A stretch of 57,722 bases of DNA from Lachnospiraceae bacterium. GTDB taxonomy: Bacteria; Bacillota; Clostridia; Lachnospirales; Lachnospiraceae. The DNA is taken from assembly GCA_017550165.1 (NCBI GenBank), contig JAFZQH010000004.1, positions 1 to 57,722 of the forward strand, read 5' to 3'. Made by a program: the position numbers and the translations under genes. The notes under the pieces are model-generated. The model did not search any database and had not been told where the DNA came from. It saw nothing but the letters and a program-made list of their open reading frames with translations. Shown one piece after another: positions 42,039 through 50,796 of the stretch (position 1 is the stretch's first letter; each line of letters begins with the position of its first letter).

Positions 42039-45000
42039 ATGGAGAAATTATTCAAAGACGTCTTTCCCACACTTAAGCTCTCGGAAGAGCTTGGAGGGAT
42101 GTTAAGCGAGTGCGAGGTTCCCAAGATCACATCCAACCGGAAGAGGGACACCATTACAGTATATATAGTAAATAACAGGCTGCTTACACTTGACCAGATC
42201 ACGAAGCTGGGGAGTGAGATCAGAAAGCAGCTTTTTCGTGGTGCCGGGGTTTCAGTAAAGATCAAGGATTCCTATCATCTGTCCGCCCAGTATAATGTGG
42301 CCACATTATGGGAGTTCTTCGGGGATGAGATAGGAAAGGAACTGGCGAACGAAGACTATCTTTTGTATATGGCCTTTAAGAACGCACGGATAAATGTGGA
42401 CGAGGAAAGCTTTGAACTGCTGCTTTGCGATGATATATTCGGAAGATCCAAGGGTAAAGAACTCTCGGAGCGGATCAGATACATCATTGAGGAAAAATGC
42501 GGGATACCTGTGGAGATCCGTGTGGGGACATACTCCGGAACAGAAGGTAAGAAGCAAAAGAGCGGGAAGAAGGAAAGCCTTTCGGGGAGTGTGTTTGCGG
42601 AAGAGAAGGATAGAAAACAAGGGGACGGTTCAAGACAAGGGGACGGTTCTACTGTCCTGTTGGAAAGCACAGGACAGATAGAACCGTCCCCCGCAATCGA
42701 ACCGTCCCCCGACGAAACATCTGTTGACGTAACACCTCATCCGTCGCCTGAAGGCGACACCTTCCCCTCAAGGGGAAGGCAATCCAAGTCCAAGAAAGCC
42801 CGCTTCGGCATCAGCAAGGATCCGGAGGTCATCATGGGCAAGACCTTCCCCGACGATGAGGAGGTTACGGAGATCTCCGCCATTTACGGTGAGATACCTT
42901 CAATTATAATAAGAGGCCAGATCATCGGCATGGAAGTCCGGACCATAAAGGAAGAGCTGACTCTTCTGGAGATGATAGTCACGGACTTTGGTGACAGTAT
43001 AATCTGCAAAACGTTTGTATCTAACGAAGATCTGCCGGATGCACTGGAGAGCCTGAAGGAAGGCGCATTTATCAAGGCATTGGGCTCTGCCAAGTTCGAC
43101 AGCTTCGCAAGAGATATGACCATTTCCCTCCGCGGGATCAAACTTATAGGTGACTTTCGGACAAAGAGAATGGATAACGCTCCCGTTAAGCGCGTGGAGC
43201 TTCATTGTCATACGAAAATGAGCAACATGGATGCGGTGTGCGACACCACGGATATCCTAAAGACTGCCCAGAGGTGGGGACACCCGGCCATCGCCATTAC
43301 GGACCACGGGGTTGTACAGTCCTTCCCTGATGCCTACCACGCAGTCTGCGATAAAAAATACACAGGCAAGGTGATCTATGGGCTGGAGGCTTATCTGGTG
43401 GATGACCTCCGGGGCATCGTAATGGGCTCCAAGGGACAGAGCCTTGACAGTTCATTTGTGGTATTCGATATAGAGACCACCGGTCTTAGTAACGCCAGAG
43501 ACAAGATCATAGAGATCGGAGCCGTGAAGGTGGCGGGAGGAGAGATCACAGACCGGTTCTCAACCTTTGTCAATCCTAAAGTTCCCATTCCCTATCGCAT
43601 AGAGAAGCTGACCTCCATAAATGATGCCATGGTCATAGACGCGGATACCATAGACATTATACTCCCGAAATTCCTGGAGTTCTGCGAAGGATGTGTTCTG
43701 GTGGCTCACAATGCGGAGTTCGATGTGGGATTCATAAGGAAGAATTCCGCCGACCTGGGACTGGACTTTGACTTTACATATGTAGACACCGTGGGTCTTG
43801 CAAGGATGCTGCTTCCCAAACTGGCTCGTTTTAAGCTGGATACGGTAGCCAAGGCATTGAAGATCCCCCTTGATAACCACCACAGGGCGGTGGACGATGC
43901 GGAATGCACAGCTCACATTTTCACTGCATTTATCAAGATGCTTACTAAGCAGGATATAACGGATCTTGATCAGGTGAATGCTGCGGGAGCCGTATCCAAG
44001 GAGAGGATACGCAAGCTTCCTTCTTACCATGCCATCATACTGGCCAAGAATGACGTTGGCCGTGTTAATATGTATAAGCTGGTGTCCAAATCTCATCTGG
44101 ACTATTTCTATAAGAAACCCCTGATCCCCAAGAGTGAGCTGAACACTCACAGGGAAGGCCTTATCCTCGGCTCCGCCTGCGAGGCGGGAGAACTGTTCCG
44201 CGCCATATATGAGAACAAGCCGGAACGGGAGATCGCAGATATAGTGAGATACTATGATTACCTTGAGATACAGCCCATCGGAAATAATGCGTTCCTTATA
44301 GATGCGGACAATGATCGTGTTACCTGTGAGGAGGACCTGCGTGAGATCAACAGGACTATCCTGGCATTGGGTGACAAGTTCGCCAAGCCGGTGGTAGCTA
44401 CCTGCGACGTGCATTTCTTAAATCCCGAGGACGAGGTGTATCGCCGGATAATCCAGACAGGTAACGGATTCGAGGATGCGGACCGCCAGGCACCGCTGTA
44501 TTTCCGTACCACGGAAGAAATGCTCTCGGAATTCGACTACCTGGGAAGCCGCGCCCATGAGGTTGTTATCGATAATACCAATAAGATCGCGGACATGTGC
44601 GAGGTCATATCCCCTGTCCGTCCGGACAAATGTCCCCCTGTCATCGAGAATTCCGACAAGGATCTTACGGACATGTGCCACGCCAGGGCGAAGGAACTCT
44701 ACGGAGACCCCCTGCCTGCAGTTGTATCCGAACGGCTTGAAAAGGAACTGAATTCCATCATTTCCAACGGATACGCCGTTATGTACATAATCGCGCAGAA
44801 GCTGGTTTCTAAGTCCAATGAAGACGGCTATCTGGTAGGATCCAGAGGGTCTGTAGGATCATCTTTTGTGGCTACAATGGCAGGGATCACCGAGGTTAAT
44901 CCCTTAAGCCCCCACTACTTCTGTCCGAACTGCCATTATTCCGATTTCGATTCCGAAGAAGTACGCGCCTTTGCCGGCAGGGGAGGATGCGACATGCCGG

Positions 45001-46547
45001 ATAAAGACTGTCCGAAATGCGGAACTAAACTCAAAAAAGACGGATTTGACATACCCTTTGAGACTTTCTTAGGTTTCAAGGGAGACAAGGAGCCGGATAT
45101 CGACCTTAATTTCTCGGGAGAGTATCAGGCCAAGGCTCACAAGTATACGGAGGTAATATTCGGAGAAGGCCATACCTTCAAGGCCGGTACCATCGGGACT
45201 CTGGCGGATAAGACGGTCTACGGATACGTTAAGCATTATTATGAAGACAGAGGAATGAGCAAGCGGGGCTGTGAGATCGACCGTCTTGTTAAAGGCTGTG
45301 TGGGAGTAAAACGTACCACGGGCCAGCATCCCGGCGGCATCGTTGTGCTTCCCCATGGGGAGGATATCAACACCTTTACCCCGGTGCAGCACCCGGCGGA
45401 TGATACGGACACGGATATCATCACCACCCATTTTGACTATCATTCCATAGATCATAACCTGCTTAAGCTTGATATACTGGGACATGATGATCCCACCATG
45501 ATTAGGGAACTGGAAGACTTAACAGGTGTTAATGCCAGGGAGATCCCCCTTGACGATAAGGATGTAATGAGCCTTTTTGCGAGTCCTAAGGCTCTTGGGA
45601 TCACGCCCGATCAGATAGACGGATGCCCAACCGGGTCTCTGGGGATACCGGAATTCGGTACTACATTTGTAATAGACATGCTTATGGACGCCAAGCCCAC
45701 ATGTTTTACGGACCTGGTACGTATAGCGGGACTAGGCCATGGCACCGATGTATGGCTTGGCAACGCCCAGACTCTTATAAAGGAAGGAAAAGCAACCATA
45801 TCCACAGCAATCTGTACCCGTGACGATATTATGACCTACCTTATCAACAAGGGCCTGGAGCCGTCGGACGCATTTTCCATTATGGAAAATGTTCGAAAGG
45901 GCAAGGTGGCCGCAGGGAAATGCGATAAATGGCAGGCATGGAAGGAAGATATGCTGTCCCACGACGTGCCCGACTGGTACGTGTGGTCCTGCGAGAAGAT
46001 CAAATACATGTTCCCCAAGGCCCATGCCGCTGCTTATGTCATGATGGCATGGAGGATAGCCTGGTTCAAGATCAATTATCCGCTGGCTTATTATGCGGCA
46101 TATTTCGGCATAAGAGCGAAGGGCTTCGATTATAACGTGATGTGTTTCGGCCCGGACAAACTGGAGGCGGAGCTGGGGGATATCAAAAAGAAAGAGAAAC
46201 CCACCCCCCAGGAGGAACAGATATTAAAGACCGGAGCCATCGTACGGGAAATGTACGCCAGAGGGCTGGAATTCACGCCTATAGATATCTACTGCGCCAA
46301 AGCTTCCAGGTTCACCATTAATGACGGGAAGATCATGCCATCCCTCATGTCCATAAGCGGAATGGGTGATAAGGCGGCGGAAATGGTGGAGCAGGAGGCA
46401 GCCAAGGGGCCCTTCCTTTCCCAGGATGATTTCAGGGCAAGAACAAAGGTCAGCTCAACCATCACGGCGGCCATGGTAGACATGGGGATACTCTCGGGCA
46501 TCCCTGAGACCAATCAGCTCTCCCTCTTCGATATGCTTGGTGAATGA
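42039..46547 (+). CDS. polC: DNA polymerase III alpha subunit, PolC type
   Basis: 1502 aa Gram-positive replicative polymerase with its own 3'-5' exonuclease. In order: N-terminal domain (1-190), a repeat-encoded linker (about 193-247), an OB domain, PHP domain (HCHTKMSNMDAV, AITDHGVVQSF) interrupted by the DnaQ-like exonuclease (VVFDIETTGLSN, AHNAEFDVGFI, HRAVDDAE), then a polymerase domain with SRGSVGSSFVATM, a zinc site (CPNC...CPKCG) and the catalytic PDIDLNFSGEYQ. It is somewhat longer than usual, largely from the linker. ATG at 42039 has GGAG upstream; ATG 42024 is an alternative. Confidence 0.95.
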   Translation: MEKLFKDVFPTLKLSEELGGMLSECEVPKITSNRKRDTITVYIVNNRLLTLDQITKLGSEIRKQLFRGAGVSVKIKDSYHLSAQYNVATLWEFFGDEIGKELANEDYLLYMAFKNARINVDEESFELLLCDDIFGRSKGKELSERIRYIIEEKCGIPVEIRVGTYSGTEGKKQKSGKKESLSGSVFAEEKDRKQGDGSRQGDGSTVLLESTGQIEPSPAIEPSPDETSVDVTPHPSPEGDTFPSRGRQSKSKKARFGISKDPEVIMGKTFPDDEEVTEISAIYGEIPSIIIRGQIIGMEVRTIKEELTLLEMIVTDFGDSIICKTFVSNEDLPDALESLKEGAFIKALGSAKFDSFARDMTISLRGIKLIGDFRTKRMDNAPVKRVELHCHTKMSNMDAVCDTTDILKTAQRWGHPAIAITDHGVVQSFPDAYHAVCDKKYTGKVIYGLEAYLVDDLRGIVMGSKGQSLDSSFVVFDIETTGLSNARDKIIEIGAVKVAGGEITDRFSTFVNPKVPIPYRIEKLTSINDAMVIDADTIDIILPKFLEFCEGCVLVAHNAEFDVGFIRKNSADLGLDFDFTYVDTVGLARMLLPKLARFKLDTVAKALKIPLDNHHRAVDDAECTAHIFTAFIKMLTKQDITDLDQVNAAGAVSKERIRKLPSYHAIILAKNDVGRVNMYKLVSKSHLDYFYKKPLIPKSELNTHREGLILGSACEAGELFRAIYENKPEREIADIVRYYDYLEIQPIGNNAFLIDADNDRVTCEEDLREINRTILALGDKFAKPVVATCDVHFLNPEDEVYRRIIQTGNGFEDADRQAPLYFRTTEEMLSEFDYLGSRAHEVVIDNTNKIADMCEVISPVRPDKCPPVIENSDKDLTDMCHARAKELYGDPLPAVVSERLEKELNSIISNGYAVMYIIAQKLVSKSNEDGYLVGSRGSVGSSFVATMAGITEVNPLSPHYFCPNCHYSDFDSEEVRAFAGRGGCDMPDKDCPKCGTKLKKDGFDIPFETFLGFKGDKEPDIDLNFSGEYQAKAHKYTEVIFGEGHTFKAGTIGTLADKTVYGYVKHYYEDRGMSKRGCEIDRLVKGCVGVKRTTGQHPGGIVVLPHGEDINTFTPVQHPADDTDTDIITTHFDYHSIDHNLLKLDILGHDDPTMIRELEDLTGVNAREIPLDDKDVMSLFASPKALGITPDQIDGCPTGSLGIPEFGTTFVIDMLMDAKPTCFTDLVRIAGLGHGTDVWLGNAQTLIKEGKATISTAICTRDDIMTYLINKGLEPSDAFSIMENVRKGKVAAGKCDKWQAWKEDMLSHDVPDWYVWSCEKIKYMFPKAHAAAYVMMAWRIAWFKINYPLAYYAAYFGIRAKGFDYNVMCFGPDKLEAELGDIKKKEKPTPQEEQILKTGAIVREMYARGLEFTPIDIYCAKASRFTINDGKIMPSLMSISGMGDKAAEMVEQEAAKGPFLSQDDFRARTKVSSTITAAMVDMGILSGIPETNQLSLFDMLGE
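42617..42710. repeat. GGGGACGG repeat cluster inside polC (R9)
   Basis: Two direct copies of ACAAGGGGACGGTTC (42617, 42635), then CTGTCCTGT (42652) / ACAGGACAG (42669), then two inverted copies AACCGTCCCCC (from 42682 and 42700). The whole is a nested hairpin centred near 42664. It is translated in frame as repeated QGDGS and IEPSP phrases. Confidence 0.8.
42735..42780. repeat. Second palindromic repeat family inside polC
   Basis: CCTCATCC, hairpin GTCGCC-TGAA-GGCGAC (42743-42758), hairpin CCTTCCCC-TCAA-GGGGAAGG (42760-42779). From memory this resembles a dispersed repeat common in gut Clostridia genomes; not checked. Translated in frame as TPHPSPEGDTFPSRGR. Confidence 0.7.
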
Positions 46548-46775
46548 CTCCGTTTCAATGCGATAAAGAGTTGACATGTTATAAATAAATATAACAAAAA
46601 ACACAGGCCTTTTACGGCCGATTGTTCAAAAAAATAACAAATAATCCAAAAGGTCATGAAAAACCACGGGGAGACCACTTGTGAAATAAGTACAACGGTT
46701 TAAAAATATGTAAATTTTTACATTAGTAATTTTGCACAAAAACGACCATTTAGAATTATTGAAAAAACACATAAA

Positions 46776-46805
46776 AAAATCCCGGCGGGAAAAAACCTGC
46801 CGGGG
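46776..46805 (-). terminator. Minus-oriented hairpin with T run, upstream of a small gene
   Basis: CCCGGCGGG and CCTGCCGGG pair around AAAAAA near 46783-46806. On the minus strand the stem is followed by a T run (the A run near 46774-46780 on the plus strand), the form of a terminator for minus-strand transcripts. No minus-strand gene here needs it. On the plus strand it is a 5'-leader hairpin about 20 bases before the 46829 start codon. Confidence 0.35.
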
Positions 46806-46828
46806 GCGAAAAAAGGGGGAATAGGCTT

Positions 46829-47065
46829 ATGACCTATGAAGTGATCCACGAGATATTCAACAGCTGCTCCGGCAATCAGATGAGGGACATATTCTTTGAG
46901 GAGCGGGACTTTAACAGCCCCGATGACCTGGAGGCCTATGTACGCGAAAAGCATGATAACAAGGTGGGAGAGATGGAGCGGACCGACATGCCGGATGGTG
47001 GCGTGATATTTGATTATATAATAGGAAACGTTAAGCAGAGGCACTCATTTACCCCGGTTGGTTAA
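46829..47065 (+). CDS. Small acidic protein, function unknown
   Basis: 78 aa, soluble, acidic in the middle (EERDFNSPDDLEAYVREKHDNK). Not recognised. AGGGGGA lies upstream of the ATG, and a GC-rich hairpin precedes that site. It sits between polC and the CODH/ACS cluster; the next gene has its own promoter, so it is probably a separate unit. Confidence 0.6.
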   Translation: MTYEVIHEIFNSCSGNQMRDIFFEERDFNSPDDLEAYVREKHDNKVGEMERTDMPDGGVIFDYIIGNVKQRHSFTPVG

Positions 47066-47123
47066 AAAGTGCAAAATGTAAAAAAACCATAAAATAACCT
47101 TTATTAAATTTGCATAAATTGTC

Positions 47124-47152
47124 TTGACTTATCCCCCCACAGAGGATATAAT
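47124..47152 (+). promoter_or_regulatory. Promoter of the CODH/ACS cluster
   Basis: TTGACT (47124-47129), 17-bp spacer with a C6 run, TATAAT (47147-47152). Leader of about 60 nt to cooC. Probably drives cooC-cooS and perhaps all genes to acsB. Confidence 0.75.
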
Positions 47153-47217
47153 TTCATCATGATGCTTGCTTAGGGATTAGTGTGCAGTCATTTAGGGAAA
47201 ACTTTGGGAGGTCGGAT

Positions 47218-47988
47218 ATGTCCAAGACTATTGCTGTTGCCGGTAAAGGCGGAGTGGGCAAGACAACTACATGCGGTTTGCTTATCGATTATCTTTGTCG
47301 TCACGGCAAGAAGCCGGTCCTCGCAGTAGATGCAGATGCTAATTCCAATCTTAATGAGGTGTTGGGCGTCGAAGTGGAAGCCACTTTGGGCGAGATCAGG
47401 GAAGAGATAGCCAATGCCGAATTATCTCTCGATAATCCCATTCCTTTGGGAATGTCCAAACAAGATTACGCTAATTTCAAATTTAACAGTGCTCTTATAG
47501 AGGAGAAAGATTTCGACATGCTTGTAATGGGCCGTACCCAGGGTAAAGGATGTTATTGTTATGTTAACGGGGTGCTGCAGGCACAGATACAGAAGTTTGC
47601 AGGTAATTATAAGTATGTAGTGGTTGACAACGAAGCCGGGATGGAGCATATAAGCAGAGGCCTTCTTCCTCACGTCGATATCGTTATCCTTGTAAGCGAT
47701 TGCTCCAGAAGAGGCATTCAGGCGGTGGGGCGTATCGCCAAGCTCATTAAAGAGATCGAGCTTAATCCCAGTGAAGTAAAATTAATAGTGAACCGTGCCC
47801 CCGGAGGCAAGTTGAATGATGGTATCCTGGAAGAGATCAAGATCCAGGAGCTGGACCTTGCGGGAGTCCTTCCTCATGATGAGGATGTATATGAGTTTGA
47901 CTGCGAAGGAAAGCCTACGGTACAGCTGCCCAAGGAGTCTAAGATGAGGGTGGAGCTGGAGAAGATCCTGGATGGTCTGGATCTGTAA
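47218..47988 (+). CDS. cooC: CooC-type nickel-insertion ATPase, first copy
   Basis: 256 aa MinD/ParA-like ATPase, thought to load nickel into the C-cluster of CO dehydrogenase. Deviant Walker A AGKGGVGKTT (about 7-16), AVDADANSNL, Cys-x-Cys in GKGCYCYVNG (metal-binding, dimer interface), and VVDNEAGMEHISRG (Walker B and switch). ATG at 47218 has GGGAGG upstream; an in-frame GTG at 47182 would read through that site. Directly before cooS; a second copy follows cooS. Confidence 0.9.
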   Translation: MSKTIAVAGKGGVGKTTTCGLLIDYLCRHGKKPVLAVDADANSNLNEVLGVEVEATLGEIREEIANAELSLDNPIPLGMSKQDYANFKFNSALIEEKDFDMLVMGRTQGKGCYCYVNGVLQAQIQKFAGNYKYVVVDNEAGMEHISRGLLPHVDIVILVSDCSRRGIQAVGRIAKLIKEIELNPSEVKLIVNRAPGGKLNDGILEEIKIQELDLAGVLPHDEDVYEFDCEGKPTVQLPKESKMRVELEKILDGLDL

Positions 47989-48079
47989 AGTACGAGTCTA
48001 AATTTTCGGAGAAGCATTGGGCGACTTCGGGATTGAGATAAAGAAATAATATAGGACAAGTTTTTTAAAGGAGGTCTAT

Positions 48080-49978
48080 ATGGAAGAATTCAAATTAACT
48101 ACCATTGAGGAGTTTGAGGCGGAAACCAATAAACTCCTCGAGACAGGCAAGAAGGTTGGTGCTGATTCATGGCAGCAGAGAGTTGTTAATCAGACACCCC
48201 ACTGTAAGTTCGGTGAGAACGGTGTTTGCTGTAGGATCTGTTCTATGGGACCCTGCCGTATCACACCTAAGGCACCCCGCGGAATCTGCGGATGCGATGC
48301 TGCAGGTATCGTAGCTCGTAACTTCCTCAGATTTACTGCAGGTGGTACAGCTACTCACTCAGACCATGGTCGTGAGATCGCTTACACGCTTATGGAGACA
48401 GAGGCAGGCGGAAGCTATGAAGTAAAAGATCCCGAGAAGCTTCTTGTTATCGCTAAGGAGTGGGGCGTTGAGACCGAAGGCCGTGACATCTATGATGTAG
48501 CTCATGAAGTAGCAGAGCTCGGTGTTATGGAATATGGTAAGATCAAAGGCTTCCAGAGATGGATCAAGAGAGCTACACCCGAGCGTCAGGCTACATGGGA
48601 GAAGGAGGGCATTGCTCCCAGAGCTATCGACCGTGAGGTTGTTACAGCTATGCATATGACTCATATGGGTAACTCCTCTATGCCGGAACCCCTTATCAGA
48701 CAGGCTCTTCGTTGCGGTCTTTCCGATGGATGGGGCGGATCCATGATGGGTACAGAGTTCTCAGACGTTATGTTCGGAACTCCCCACGAGATGAAGACTG
48801 AGGCTAACCTCGGCGTTATGAAGGAAGACATGGTTAACATCGTAGTACACGGACATGATCCTTCACTTTCAGAAATGATCGTTAAATATGCAGAGACTCC
48901 CGAGATGGTTGCTTATGCTAAGGAGCAGGGCGCTAACGGTATCCAGATCTCAGGTGTTTGCTGTACTTCTAACGAAGTAACAATGCGTCATGGAATTCCT
49001 ATGGCAGGTAACTTCCTTGCACAGGAGAACGTGGTACTTACAGGTGCTTGCGAACTGATCGTAGTTGACGTTCAGTGTATCTTCCCTGCATTGGGACCCC
49101 TTAGCAAGTGCTTCCATACCAAGTTCGTTACAACATCCAATATCTGCCGTCAGCCGGATTCAGAGTTCATTCACTTTGAGCCCGCTAAGGCTAAAGATAA
49201 CGCTATCAAGATCATCAAGATGGCTTGTGAGAACTTCAAGAACAGAAAGAAAGAGAATGTATACATTCCTCAGATGAAGCAGGAAGCTTGGGTTGGATAC
49301 TCATGCGAAGAGATCATCCACAAGCTTGACGGAGTTACTAACTCTAATGTTGATGAGATGGGTACATACAAGCCTCTCGTAGAGTGCGTTAACTCAGGCG
49401 TTCTTCGCGGAGCTGTTGCTATGGTTGGATGTAACAACCCGAAGCAGAGAGCAGACTTCATGCATGTAGAGCTTATGAAGAAGCTTATTGCAAATGATAT
49501 CATCCTTGTGCTTTCAGGATGTTCAGCACAGGCTGCAGCTAAGGCAGGTCTTATGGACAAGAGGGCTAAGGACCTCTGCGGACAGGGACTTAAGCGTGTT
49601 TGCGAACTCGTTGACATTCCTCCCGTACTTCATATGGGATCATGCGTTGATATCAGCCGTATGATGAGACTTGTCTGCGATCTCGCAAGAGATATGGGAT
49701 GCGAGACATACGAGCTTCCCGTTGTAGGATGTGCACCCGAGTGGATGTCAGAGAAGGCCGTATCTATCGGTAACTACGTTATCGGTACAGGTATCGATAC
49801 ATTTCTTGGTATCAATCCTTACACAGCAGGTTCAGAAGAGGTTGAAGGAATCCTTAAGGGCAGCGTTGAGAATATCGTAGGCGCTAAGTACTTCGAGGAG
49901 CATGACCTTGACAAGCTGGCTCAGATGATGATCGACCGCATCGAAGAGAAGAGAGCTAAACTGGCTAGCTGCAACTAA
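48080..49978 (+). CDS. cooS: Anaerobic Ni-Fe carbon monoxide dehydrogenase
   Basis: 632 aa catalytic subunit interconverting CO2 and CO. N-terminal Cys cluster for the B and D iron-sulfur clusters (CKFGENGVCCRICSMGPC, then GICGCDAAG). C-cluster ligands are visible in order: HGHDPSLSE (His), ISGVCCTSNE, VVDVQCIFPAL, MVGCNNPK, LSGCSAQAAAKAG and MGSCVDISRM (Cys). AAAGGAGG ribosome site. Codons favour a narrow set (GCT/GCA, CTT, CGT/AGA), as in highly expressed genes. In this cluster it supplies CO to AcsB. Confidence 0.96.
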   Translation: MEEFKLTTIEEFEAETNKLLETGKKVGADSWQQRVVNQTPHCKFGENGVCCRICSMGPCRITPKAPRGICGCDAAGIVARNFLRFTAGGTATHSDHGREIAYTLMETEAGGSYEVKDPEKLLVIAKEWGVETEGRDIYDVAHEVAELGVMEYGKIKGFQRWIKRATPERQATWEKEGIAPRAIDREVVTAMHMTHMGNSSMPEPLIRQALRCGLSDGWGGSMMGTEFSDVMFGTPHEMKTEANLGVMKEDMVNIVVHGHDPSLSEMIVKYAETPEMVAYAKEQGANGIQISGVCCTSNEVTMRHGIPMAGNFLAQENVVLTGACELIVVDVQCIFPALGPLSKCFHTKFVTTSNICRQPDSEFIHFEPAKAKDNAIKIIKMACENFKNRKKENVYIPQMKQEAWVGYSCEEIIHKLDGVTNSNVDEMGTYKPLVECVNSGVLRGAVAMVGCNNPKQRADFMHVELMKKLIANDIILVLSGCSAQAAAKAGLMDKRAKDLCGQGLKRVCELVDIPPVLHMGSCVDISRMMRLVCDLARDMGCETYELPVVGCAPEWMSEKAVSIGNYVIGTGIDTFLGINPYTAGSEEVEGILKGSVENIVGAKYFEEHDLDKLAQMMIDRIEEKRAKLASCN

Positions 49979-50005
49979 TGTTGATTTTCGAAAGGACGTG
50001 GCCCT

Positions 50006-50785
50006 ATGAAGATTGCTGTTACAGGCAAGGGCGGAGTAGGCAAGACTACTTTATCATCCACATTGGCGAGGTTATACGCCGAAGAGAACAGAAGCGTTCT
50101 GGCTGCAGATGTGGATCCTGATGCCAACTTAGGTTTGGCGCTGGGATTTACGGAAGAGGAACTGGATTCCATCGTTCCCATATCCAAGATGAGAAATCTG
50201 GTGGAGGAACGGACAGGAGCCAGCTCCAGCGGATTAGGACAGTTTTTCAGGCTTAACCCCAAGGTTGATGACATACCGGAGAAGTACGCAAAAGAAAAAA
50301 ACGGCGTGAAGCTTCTTGTACTGGGAACAGTAGAGACGGCCAACAGCGGATGTGTCTGTCCGGAGCATGTGATGCTTAAGCGGATCATATCCCATCTCCT
50401 GATACAGGATAAGGACGTAGTCATCCTGGATATGGAGGCAGGCCTTGAGCATCTGGGAAGGGGCACCACGGAAGATATGGATGCTTTCATAGTGGTGATC
50501 GAACCCGGAGCCAGAAGCGTCCAGACATACAAGAATGTTAAAAGGCTTGCGCTCGACTTGGGGATAGAACGTGTAAGCGTTGTAGCCAACAAGGTCAGAA
50601 ACGAAGCTGACGAAGATTTTATAAAGAGCCACATACCGGAAGAAGATCTACTGGGATTAGTTCATTTTAACGAAGATGTTATCAATGCAGACCGGCAGGG
50701 CGCATCACCTTTTGATTACAGTGAAGGCGCAGTTGCCGAGATTCGGAACATAAAGAATAAGATAGACATGATGTTTAATCGATAG
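50006..50785 (+). CDS. cooC: CooC/AcsF-type nickel-insertion ATPase, second copy
   Basis: 259 aa MinD-like ATPase. Walker A TGKGGVGKTT (about 6-15), ADVDPDANLGLALG, metal-type Cys pair SGCVCPEHVMLK (about 112-123), and LDMEAGLEHLGRG. It differs clearly from the first copy (the Cys motif is CVCPE, not CYCY), so the two may serve different targets. Position right before acsB suggests AcsF-like maturation of the ACS A-cluster; inference. AAAGGACG precedes the ATG, 27 bp after cooS. Confidence 0.9.
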   Translation: MKIAVTGKGGVGKTTLSSTLARLYAEENRSVLAADVDPDANLGLALGFTEEELDSIVPISKMRNLVEERTGASSSGLGQFFRLNPKVDDIPEKYAKEKNGVKLLVLGTVETANSGCVCPEHVMLKRIISHLLIQDKDVVILDMEAGLEHLGRGTTEDMDAFIVVIEPGARSVQTYKNVKRLALDLGIERVSVVANKVRNEADEDFIKSHIPEEDLLGLVHFNEDVINADRQGASPFDYSEGAVAEIRNIKNKIDMMFNR

Positions 50786-50796
50786 GAGGAAATGTT

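Noticed and set aside
43560-44414. 284-codon open frame on the minus strand inside polC
   Set aside because: No family resemblance or ribosome site, and it lies wholly opposite conserved PolC exonuclease and polymerase codons.
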